A DNA stretch of 64,000 bases from Georgenia_B sunbinii. Lineage in GTDB: Bacteria; Actinomycetota; Actinomycetes; Actinomycetales; Actinomycetaceae. Below the pieces are notes generated by a model. The model saw nothing but the letters and a program-made list of their open reading frames with translations. It was not told where the DNA came from and made no database searches. The stretch lies in assembly GCF_036421855.1 (NCBI RefSeq), contig NZ_JAZGOK010000003.1; one strand, 5' to 3'. Position 1 is the stretch's first letter. Every line of letters begins with the position of its first letter. The position numbers and the translations under genes were made by a program. Shown one piece after another: positions 53,354 through 61,661 of this stretch.

Positions 53354-54508
53354 TCAGCTCAGGAGGTCGTCGAGCTCGCGGACGGCGTCACGGCCGGCGC
53401 GGTTGGCGCCGACGGTGGACGACGACGGTCCGTACCCGATGAGGTGCACCCGTGGCTCGGCCTCGACCCGCGTCTCGGCCATGACGATCCCGCCGCCGTG
53501 GCCACGCAGCCGCAGCGGCCGCAGGTGGTCGAGCTGCGCGCGGAAGCCGGTCGCCCACAGGATGACGTCGGCCGGCTGGACGCTGCCGTCGGCCCAGCGC
53601 ACGCCGTCGGGCTCGATCCGCTCGAACATCGGCCGCCGCTCGAGCACACCGCGAGCCGCCATCGCCGCCACCGCCGGGGTCCGGAGCAGGCCGGTGACGC
53701 TGACGACCGACCGTGGCGGCAGGCCGGCGCGCACCCGCTCCTCGACCATCGCGACGGCGTGCCGGCCGGCGTCCTTGTCGAACGGGGTCTCCCGGAACGT
53801 CGGCTCCCGGCGGGTGACCCACGTCGTCGACGTCACCTGGGAGATCTCGTCAAGGTGCTGCACGGCCGAGATCCCGCCCCCGACGACGACCACGTGCCGG
53901 CCGCGGAACTCCTCGGCGGAGATGTAGTCGGCGGTGTGCAGCTGCTCGCCGCGGAAGTCCCGCTGCCCGGGGTAGGTGGGCCACATCGGCTTGCGCCAGG
54001 TGCCGGTGGCGTTGATGAGCGCGCGCGTCGACCAGATGCCGGCGTCGGTGACGACGCGCAGTCGGCCGGCCGGGTCATCATCGACGCGCTCGACCGACCG
54101 CACCCGCACCGGCCGCTCCACCGGCAGGTCGAAACGCTCCTCGTACTCCCCGAAGTAGCGCGGCAGCGCCGAGCTCGACGGCTCGCAGTCGTCCGGCGGC
54201 GGCTGGCTCATTCCCGGCAGGTCGTGGATCCCGTTGACCGTGGCCATCCGCAGCGACTCCCACCGGTGGCGCCACGCGCCGCCCGGGCCGTCCTCGACGT
54301 CGAGCACGACGAAGGTGCCCGACGCTGCGGCCGAGTCCGCGCCGTCGTCGCCCGTGATGCCGCGGTAGCCGCGCCGCTGCAGGTGGTAGGCCGCGGACAG
54401 GCCCGCCTGCCCCGCCCCGATGACGACGACGTCGACGCGCCAGGTCGGCGTGCCGGCCGGGGCACCGTCGAGGACGGGGTGCGGGTCGTTGAGGAGAACT
54501 GGGCTCAC
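53354..54508 (-). CDS. FAD/NAD(P)-dependent monooxygenase-like oxidoreductase
   Basis: A 384-residue flavoprotein. The FAD-binding motif is VDVVVIGAGQAGLSAAYHLQ; the NADPH-binding Rossmann motif is HVVVVGGGISAVQHLDEI; ATGTWRKPMWPTYPGQRDF and ILWATGFRAQLDHL are typical of flavin-containing and YUCCA-like monooxygenases or related putative flavoprotein oxidases. An HDLPGM/QPPPDD loop follows the FAD region. It probably uses O2 and NADPH on a small soft nucleophile. The substrate is unknown. The gene is divergent from the binding protein across 353 bases. Confidence 0.85.
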   Translation of the reverse strand: MSPVLLNDPHPVLDGAPAGTPTWRVDVVVIGAGQAGLSAAYHLQRRGYRGITGDDGADSAAASGTFVVLDVEDGPGGAWRHRWESLRMATVNGIHDLPGMSQPPPDDCEPSSSALPRYFGEYEERFDLPVERPVRVRSVERVDDDPAGRLRVVTDAGIWSTRALINATGTWRKPMWPTYPGQRDFRGEQLHTADYISAEEFRGRHVVVVGGGISAVQHLDEISQVTSTTWVTRREPTFRETPFDKDAGRHAVAMVEERVRAGLPPRSVVSVTGLLRTPAVAAMAARGVLERRPMFERIEPDGVRWADGSVQPADVILWATGFRAQLDHLRPLRLRGHGGGIVMAETRVEAEPRVHLIGYGPSSSTVGANRAGRDAVRELDDLLS

Positions 54509-54861
54509 GTCGAGGTAACGCCACGGCGCGGAGGTTGCTTCCCGCCGGTACGTTCGAGCGCCGCCGCGACCAGAGCCCCCACACCACCACCCTTAGTCGC
54601 TCCTAAGGGCGCTCAACCCAGGTTCAGATGGTCGATCTATGGCCCGGATGGTCGTCCAAAGCTGCTGGCGGCCCTCCCGCGGGCGCGGGGCGGCCCTCAC
54701 CCAGGCGCGGACCGGGCACCGGGCCAGGCCCTCACCTGGCCACCGACCGAGCCTTGGCACCCCATGGCTCACCCCGCGATTTCCCTATGTCACGTATTGG
54801 TTGGGTCACCTGTCGGCAACGGCATCCGGGTACGCTGGTGGCAGCGACCTGGGGAGGACAG
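54509..54861. other. Divergent promoter region, no gene seen
   Basis: No convincing coding frame. CCCTTAG (54590-54596) is inverted as CTAAGGG (54603-54609), a possible operator. GGTCGATCTATG at 54630-54641 repeats, inverted, twelve bases of the xdhA upstream region. The remainder shows nothing beyond the ribosome binding site GGGGAGGA at 54851. Confidence 0.5.
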
Positions 54862-56328
54862 ATGAGCCGCGTGGGCCGACGCGTCGCCATCGGCGCGCTC
54901 GTGACCGGCTCCCTGGTCCTCGCCGCCTGCGCGGATCCCGGCGGTGACGACTCCGACGCCGACCCGCAGGCCGGCATCACCACGGTGACCTTCCGGCTGT
55001 GGGACGAGGCCGCCGCCACCGCCTACCGGGAGTCCTTCGACGCCTTCACCGCCGCGAACCGCGACGTGCACGTCGAGGTCGAGGTGGTGCCGTGGGAGTC
55101 CTACTGGTCCCAGCTGGAGGCTGACATGGCGGCAGGCACCCCGGCGGACATCTTCTGGACCAACACCGCGAACGTCGAGGGCTACGCCGACGACGGCCTC
55201 CTCGTGAGCATGGACGAGGTGCTCGACCGTGACGCGGTGCAGTGGCAGCCCGCCGTCGTCGACCTCTACACGCACGACGACCAGCTGTGGGGGGTGCCGC
55301 AGCTGTGGGACGCCGTCGCCCTCTACTACAACGCCGACCTCGTCGAGGAGGCCGGCATCGACCCCACCGACCTCACCTGGGCTCCACCGCCGGCGCCCGA
55401 GCCCGCACCAGATCCCACCGTCGCCCCCGAGGCGGACGCCGCCGCGGTCACCGTGCCGGCCGCGGAACCCGCCGCGGAGCCCGCCGGCGAGCCGACCGAC
55501 GAACCCGCGGACGACGCCGAGCCCGCGGCACCGGCGGACACCCTGCTGCCCGCTGCCCAGCAGCTGACCGTCGACACCGAGGGCCGCACCGCCGCCGACG
55601 AGGACTTCAACCCCGAGGCGGTGGCGCGCTACGGCTTCAACGCCGAGCCAGAGCTCCAGTCGGTCCTCCTGCCGTTCCTCGCGCAGGCGGGCGCCGAGTT
55701 CCAGACCGGTGACGAGCTCGGCTTCGGGTCACCGGAGGGCGTCGCCGCGGTGCAGTACCTCGTCGACCTCGTCACCGTGCACCACGTCGCACCGCCCGCG
55801 GAGGTGACCGCCGGCGTCGACGCCACGCTGGAGATGTTCCTCGACGGCCGGCTCGCGCTGTTCCAGTCCGGGTCCTACCACCTGCGGCAGATCGCCACCG
55901 AGGCCGACTTCACCTGGGGCATCGCGCCCGTCGTCGCCGGTCCGGCGGGCCAGGTCTCGATCGTCCACGGCGTGGTCGCGGCAGCCCACGCCGGCACGGC
56001 GGACCTCACCGCCACCACCAAGGTGCTCGACTGGATCGGCTCGGCCGACGGCCAGCTCGCCCTCGCCGGCCAGGGCATCGCGCTGCCGGGCGTGGTCGAC
56101 GCCGAGCCGGCATTCCTCGACCACTGGGGTCAGGCGGGCGTGGACGTCTCCCCGTTCCTCGACGCCGCGGCGGGCGAGCTGACGCCCCCGCCGGCCGGCC
56201 CTGGCATGCAGGCCGCCATCGACGCCATCGCCCCGGTGTTCCACGACGCCTTCCGTGGCGACCTGCCGGTTCCCGACGCCGTCGACCTCGCGGTGGCGAG
56301 GGGCGACGCCGCCCTCGCAAGCGACTAA
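54862..56328 (+). CDS. Lipoprotein extracellular solute-binding protein (sugar type) with Pro/Ala/Glu insertion
   Basis: A 488-residue ABC-type binding protein. GGGGAGGA precedes ATG 54862. The lipobox is SLVLAAC, with the lipidated Cys at residue 23. The body is a family 1 sugar-binding protein (TFRLWDEAAATAYRESFDAF, EVEVVPWESYWSQLEADMAA, GTPADIFWTN, LWGVPQLWDAVALYYNADLV, LALFQSGSYHL). Between DLTW (about 170) and AQQLTVDTEG (about 232), where the family goes straight from one helix to the next, there are some 52 extra residues rich in P, A, E and D. No permease or ATPase genes adjoin it, so it is an orphan receptor. Confidence 0.88.
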   Translation: MSRVGRRVAIGALVTGSLVLAACADPGGDDSDADPQAGITTVTFRLWDEAAATAYRESFDAFTAANRDVHVEVEVVPWESYWSQLEADMAAGTPADIFWTNTANVEGYADDGLLVSMDEVLDRDAVQWQPAVVDLYTHDDQLWGVPQLWDAVALYYNADLVEEAGIDPTDLTWAPPPAPEPAPDPTVAPEADAAAVTVPAAEPAAEPAGEPTDEPADDAEPAAPADTLLPAAQQLTVDTEGRTAADEDFNPEAVARYGFNAEPELQSVLLPFLAQAGAEFQTGDELGFGSPEGVAAVQYLVDLVTVHHVAPPAEVTAGVDATLEMFLDGRLALFQSGSYHLRQIATEADFTWGIAPVVAGPAGQVSIVHGVVAAAHAGTADLTATTKVLDWIGSADGQLALAGQGIALPGVVDAEPAFLDHWGQAGVDVSPFLDAAAGELTPPPAGPGMQAAIDAIAPVFHDAFRGDLPVPDAVDLAVARGDAALASD

Positions 56329-56403
56329 CCCGATTAATCCCGTGACAGGCCCACCGGACGGTGCCTACGCTCGTCGGACACGGGAAAGGAGGTGGTCCGA
56401 CCA

Positions 56404-56442
56404 GTGAATTCTTATCGGACGCGTGAGGTGACTGCTCGCTAG
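56404..56442 (+). CDS. 12-codon mini-gene with an extended Shine-Dalgarno
   Basis: GTG 56404 opens MNSYRTREVTAR, then TAG. AAAGGAGGTGGTCC (56385-56398) ahead of it is complementary to about 14 bases of the 16S rRNA 3' tail (one G-U), far stronger than any gene around it; the start is 10 bases past AGGAGGT. The stop codon lies inside a hairpin that competes with a second one (next entry). I do not recognise the peptide. It may be a leader peptide for the luciferase-like pair starting at 56622. Confidence 0.5.
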   Translation: MNSYRTREVTAR

Positions 56443-56503
56443 CAGTCCGGCGGACGGACTCCTGGGTCCCCGCCGCGACCGCGGCCAGATCCCAGCAGTC
56501 ACC
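56427..56503 (+). promoter_or_regulatory. Two mutually exclusive hairpins over the mini-gene stop
   Basis: GACTGCT (56430-56436) pairs with AGCAGTC (56441-56447) across four bases. Alternatively GGTGACTGCT (56427-56436) pairs perfectly with AGCAGTCACC (56494-56503). The shared left arm lies in the last codons of the mini-gene, so a ribosome would decide the outcome, as in attenuators. More hairpins (such as CCCGGCTC with GAGCCGGG) follow before 56622. Confidence 0.5.
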
Positions 56504-56621
56504 GGTACCCGCGGGCGCCGTGGCTCGTCCACCACGGCATCCCGGCTCAGCATCGAGCCGGGGGCCCGCGGGTTCTCCGCTGCCTGGGCGGGCCGACGAC
56601 GGTGCATGGCAGGCTAGCGGC

Positions 56622-57559
56622 ATGGACCTTCGTATCTTCATCGAGCCCCAGCAGGGCGCCACCTACGACGACCAGCTCGCCCTGGCGCGCCGCGCCGAGC
56701 AGCTCGGCTTCTCGGCCTTCTTCCGCTCCGACCACTTCCAGCGGATGGGTGACGGTGACCCCGGCCCGGGCCCCACCGACTCGTGGGTGACGCTCGGCGC
56801 GCTCGCGCGGGAGACGTCGACGATCCGGCTCGGCACCCTCGTCACCTCCGCCACCTTCCGGCACCCCGGGATGCTCGCGGTCCAGGTCGCGCAGGTGGAC
56901 GAGATGTCCGCCGGCCGCGTGGAGCTCGGGCTCGGCACGGGCTGGTTCGCCGAGGAGCACGCCGCCTACGGCGTGCCGTTCCCGGCGCAGCGCTTCGGGC
57001 TGTTCACCGAGCAGCTGGAGATCCTCACCGGCATGTGGTCGACGCCGGTCGGCGAGCACTTCAACTTCGACGGCGAGCACTACCAGCTGGTCGACTCCCC
57101 CGCGCTGCCCAAGCCGGTGCAGGAGCCGCTGCCGATCATCATCGGCGGCAACGGCCCGCGCCGGACCCCGCTGCTCGCCGCCCGCTTCGCGGCGGAGTAC
57201 AACCAGTCCTTCCCGGAGAAGTCCGCCATCGCGGCGCAGCGGGACCGGGTGCGCAGCGCCTGCGAGGAGCTCGGGCGCGACCCCGACGAGCTCGTCTACT
57301 CCGTCGCACTGGTCGCCTGCGTCGGCCGGGACGAGGCCGAAGTCGCGCGCCGGGCGGCCACCATCGGGCGGGAGCCCGCGGAGCTGCGCAGCAACGGACT
57401 GGCCGGCACCCCGCAGGAGGTCGTCGACGGGATCCGCGCGCTGCGCGAGCAGGGCATCACCCGGGTCTACCTCCAATGCCTGGACATCGCCGACCTCGAG
57501 CACCTCGACCTCATCGCCGCCGAGGTCATGCCGCACGTCGCCACGACGGTCGCCGCACG

Positions 57560-57563
<4 letters not shown>
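56622..57563 (+). CDS. LLM-class F420-dependent oxidoreductase
   Basis: A 313-residue luciferase-like TIM barrel using F420H2 (or FMNH2). Family sequences: MDLRIFIEPQQGATYDDQLA, GFSAFFRSDHFQRMG, TSTIRLGTLVTSATFRHPG, VDEMSAGRVELGLGTGWFAE, PLPIIIGGNGPRRTPLLAAR. ATG 56622 begins the conserved region. The stop overlaps the next gene's start by four bases (ATGA), so the pair is coupled. Its 5' leader is long and structured (56380-56600). The substrate is unknown. Confidence 0.9.
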
Positions 57564-58648
<1,085 letters not shown>

Positions 58649-58753
58649 CCAGCCCCTCGTCAGGGACCGTCCCACCTGACCGCCGCACGGGTTATGCTCA
58701 TGTGGAGTACAGCAGGTAGAGTCGCGCCTTCTGGCCCCGACACGAGGACTCCC

Positions 58754-60100
58754 ATGACCCAGCACGCCACCCCCGACACCCCGGTGTCGAGCTCCCTCAC
58801 CCGCGCCCAGCGGCTCGACCGACTGCCGTTCACCCGGGCCCACCGCAAGCTGCTCGGGGGCTCCGGGTTGGGCTGGGCCCTCGACGCGATGGACGTCGGC
58901 CTCATCTCCTTCATCATGGCGGCGCTGGCCGAGGAGTGGCTGCTCAGCCAGACCCAGGTCTCCTGGATCGGCTCGGTCGGCTTCGTCGGCATGGCGATCG
59001 GAGCGAGCGTCGGTGGGCTGCTCGCCGACCGGATCGGTCGGCGGCAGGTCTTCGCGCTGACGCTCCTCATCTTCGGGCTGGCGACCGGCGCTTCCGCGTT
59101 CGCCGGTGGCCTCGCCATGCTCATCGTGCTGCGCTTCCTCGTCGGCCTCGGGCTCGGTGCGGAGCTGCCGGTGGCCTCCACCCTCGTCAGCGAGTACGCC
59201 CCGAAGCGGATCCGGGGCCGCATCGTCGTCATCCTCGAGGCGTTCTGGGCACTGGGCTGGCTCGCCGCGGCGCTCATCGGCTACTTCGTGGTGCCGCTGC
59301 ACAACGGTTGGCGGTGGGCGTTCCTCATCGGCATGGTGCCGGCGTTCTACGCGATCTACGTCCGTCTCCACCTGCCCGAGTCGGTGCGCTTCCTCGAGCG
59401 CAAGGGCCGCGCCGCCGAGGCCGAGGCCGCGGTCCGGGTCTACGAGGAGTCGGCCGGCGTCGCGGCCGTCCCCTCCCCGCCGCTGCCGCCCGAGCAACCG
59501 GCGCCGCACTGGCGGGCGCTGTGGGCACCGCGCTTCCGCCGCCGCACCGCGGCGCTGTGGGTGACCTGGTTCGGGGTGAACTTCGCCTACTACGGGGCCT
59601 TCATCTGGCTGCCGTCGTTGCTCGTCAACCAGGGCTTCTCGCTGGTGAAGTCATTCGAGTACACGCTCATCATCACCCTCGCCCAGCTCCCCGGGTACGC
59701 GCTGGCCGCGTTCCTCATCGAGAAGTGGGGGCGGCGCGCGACGCTCGCCACCTTCCTCGCCGGCTCAGCAGTCGCGGCGGTGCTGTTCGGGCAGGCCGAC
59801 ACCGTGGCGACGCTCATCGCCGCCGGCATGGCACTGTCCGCCTTCAACCTCGGTGCGTGGGGCGCGCTCTACGCCGTCAGCCCGGAGATCTACCCGACGG
59901 CGCTGCGTGGCACCGGCGCCGGCAGCGCGGCCGCGTTCGGCCGCATCGCCTCGATCATCGCACCACTGTCGGTGCCGTGGTTCGTCGTCACCGGCGGCTC
60001 AGAGCTGGCCTTCGCCATCTTCGGTGTCGCGTTCGTGGTGGCGATGGTGGCGGCACTGTTCCTGCCGGAGTTCCGGGGCGTCGAGCTCGAGGAGGAGTAG
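58754..60100 (+). CDS. MFS transporter, NiaP-like (niacin/aromatic acid type)
   Basis: A 448-residue, 12-helix carrier. GLGWALDAMDVGLISFIMAA, LLADRIGRRQVFALTLLIFG, RFLVGLGLGAELPVASTLVS, EYAPKRIRGRIVVILEAFWA and LGWLAAALIGYFVVPLHNGW closely follow the NiaP group that imports nicotinate or nicotinamide; FLIEKWGRRATLATFLAGS and AVSPEIYPTALRGTGAGSAA are the matching second-half motifs. GAGGA lies six bases before ATG 58754. The cytoplasmic loop near residue 240 is Pro-rich. Specificity for niacin is inferred from similarity; related members carry aromatic acids. Confidence 0.85.
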   Translation: MTQHATPDTPVSSSLTRAQRLDRLPFTRAHRKLLGGSGLGWALDAMDVGLISFIMAALAEEWLLSQTQVSWIGSVGFVGMAIGASVGGLLADRIGRRQVFALTLLIFGLATGASAFAGGLAMLIVLRFLVGLGLGAELPVASTLVSEYAPKRIRGRIVVILEAFWALGWLAAALIGYFVVPLHNGWRWAFLIGMVPAFYAIYVRLHLPESVRFLERKGRAAEAEAAVRVYEESAGVAAVPSPPLPPEQPAPHWRALWAPRFRRRTAALWVTWFGVNFAYYGAFIWLPSLLVNQGFSLVKSFEYTLIITLAQLPGYALAAFLIEKWGRRATLATFLAGSAVAAVLFGQADTVATLIAAGMALSAFNLGAWGALYAVSPEIYPTALRGTGAGSAAAFGRIASIIAPLSVPWFVVTGGSELAFAIFGVAFVVAMVAALFLPEFRGVELEEE

Positions 60101-60133
60101 CCGGCGGGCCCCGGCGAAGGCCCCGGTGACAAC

Positions 60134-60172
60134 GGGAAGGTTTCGTCAGGCTGAGCCGGACGGAACCTTCCC
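60134..60172. repeat. Loop-less 39-bp palindrome after the transporter gene
   Basis: GGGAAGGTTTCGTCAGGCT (60134-60152) is inverted, 17 of 19 positions, at 60154-60172 around a single base. It may terminate the transporter mRNA, 34 bases after the stop, or be another REP-like element. It shows the same style of long near-perfect arms as 2281-2323 and 3421-3465, but the sequence differs. Confidence 0.65.
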
Positions 60173-60288
60173 AGTCCAGCCGCGCGACCGGGGCGTCCGC
60201 GCGATCAGGGCGCCGTCGCGACCGACCCAGGCGCGCAACCGGGGCGCCGTCGCCGAGCGGGCGAGGGCCGACCGCGCCATGATGAGTC

Positions 60289-60504
60289 ATGGAAAACAAC
60301 ACGTATCGCGTCACCGAGATCGTCGGCACCTCTCCCGAGGGGGTCGACCACGCCATCCGCAGCGGCATCAAGCGGGCCTCGAAGACCATCCGCAACCTCG
60401 ACTGGTTCGAGGTCACCCAGGTGCGGGGGCACATCGAGAACGGCGCCATCGCGCACTACCAGGTCGGTCTCAAGGTGGGCTTCCGCCTCGACGACGACGC
60501 CTAG
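60289..60504 (+). CDS. Dodecin, flavin-storage protein
   Basis: A 71-residue protein forming hollow dodecamers that bind riboflavin, FMN or FAD. The sequence VTEIVGTSPEGVDHAIRSGI and ASKTIRNLDWFEVTQVRG, HYQVGLKVGFRLDD covers the complete fold; the Trp in NLDWFEV stacks on the flavin. The position after several flavin-type enzymes may be incidental. It converges on the kinase gene at 60575. Confidence 0.95.
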   Translation: MENNTYRVTEIVGTSPEGVDHAIRSGIKRASKTIRNLDWFEVTQVRGHIENGAIAHYQVGLKVGFRLDDDA

Positions 60505-60574
60505 TTCCTCCGGTACCCGCGGCGGCACCCGGGGGCTGTGCGGCCTTGTTCCCGGGGCGGTCACGGTGCCCGAG

Positions 60575-61456
60575 CTACGGGTCGAGCTGTGCCTGCGCGG
60601 CCTCGCGGTGCTCGGCGCGGCCGGTGGCGAGCGCGTAGAGCCCGTAGCCGATCGGGCCGGCGGCCATGAGCGCGGCGCACCGGTCGGCGAGCCGTGGCCA
60701 CTCGGTGCCGCCGGCGGCGCGGTAGGCGGCGACGGTGACGTCGAAGGCCTCCGTGGGCGCGCCGGCGTGCTGGAACATGAAGTCCCGGGCAGGGTCGTCG
60801 AACCTCGCGGTGGTCCAGTCGATGACGCCGGTGATCGCGCCGTCGTCGTCGATGAGTGCGTGCGCCGGGTAGAGCTCGCCGTGGCTGAACACGGTGCGGT
60901 CGGGCCACAGGTCGTCATCGGCCAGCCACGAGTCGAGCCGGCCGCGCAGTGCGTCACCGATGCGGAAGGAGTCGGCGACGACGGCGACGTCCTGCTGCCA
61001 GCGGCGCCGGACCTCGTCGGGCTGACGGACCTCGATCCCCCGGGCCCGCGCCTCGGCCACCGGCGTCGCGTGGAGGTCGGCGAGGAGCCGGCCGAGGGTC
61101 TCGGCGTAGCGCGGGGACGCGGGATCGAGGTGCCAGACCGGCTGGTCGCCGTCGAGCGTGAGGCCGGGGGCACCGGGCAGCTGCGGGTAGGCGACGAGCT
61201 CGTCGGACACCACCCGCCACTCCGGGACCGCCACCGACAGGCGCTCGGCCGCGAGCTCGAGAACGGCAGCTTCCTTCGGCAGGCCCACTGCGACGTCGGG
61301 GCGGCGGGGGATCCGCAGGATCCATGGCGTGCCGTCGAGGGTGCGGGCGTAAGCGACCTGGAAGTCCAGGCCGATCTCGTTACGAGAGATCGACGCCGGA
61401 TCGAGCGTAAGTCCGTGAGCCGCCGCCAGGTCGAGAAGTGGGTCGGGTGTAGCCAT
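60575..61456 (-). CDS. Macrolide 2'-phosphotransferase-like kinase (APH fold)
   Basis: A 293-residue aminoglycoside/macrolide phosphotransferase-fold protein. LLDLAAAHGLTLDPASIS, the Lys-strand equivalent TPWILRIPRRPDVA, YPQLPGAPGLTL, the catalytic loop FSHGELYPAHALI (HGE where many have HGD) and the metal-binding GVIDWTTARFDDPARDFMFQ match the Mph group. GGAGGG lies eight bases ahead of ATG 61456. Intrinsic chromosomal copies are frequent in soil actinobacteria; whether it inactivates macrolides or phosphorylates another metabolite cannot be told. Confidence 0.85.
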   Translation of the reverse strand: MATPDPLLDLAAAHGLTLDPASISRNEIGLDFQVAYARTLDGTPWILRIPRRPDVAVGLPKEAAVLELAAERLSVAVPEWRVVSDELVAYPQLPGAPGLTLDGDQPVWHLDPASPRYAETLGRLLADLHATPVAEARARGIEVRQPDEVRRRWQQDVAVVADSFRIGDALRGRLDSWLADDDLWPDRTVFSHGELYPAHALIDDDGAITGVIDWTTARFDDPARDFMFQHAGAPTEAFDVTVAAYRAAGGTEWPRLADRCAALMAAGPIGYGLYALATGRAEHREAAQAQLDP

Positions 61457-61661
61457 GCCGCCACCCTCCCAGCGACCGATGCGGTCCGCATCGGAATTTC
61501 CGCTACCGCCTCGGGCGAGCATGCGGGCGGCCGGCCGTGAGCACGGCGGCGGTCAGTGCGCCGACACCGCCCCCGTCCGTTCATCCGCGAGACATCTCGT
61601 CGCTACCGCGCGCTCATAGCGTTGCCGTGACCCGGCACGTGCCGACCGACGAAGGACGATC

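Noticed and set aside
58659..58680. Terminator after the second luciferase-like gene
   Set aside because: GTCAGG/CCTGAC flank a GGGACCGTCCC core, but the stem is short and interrupted, too weak to list as a feature.
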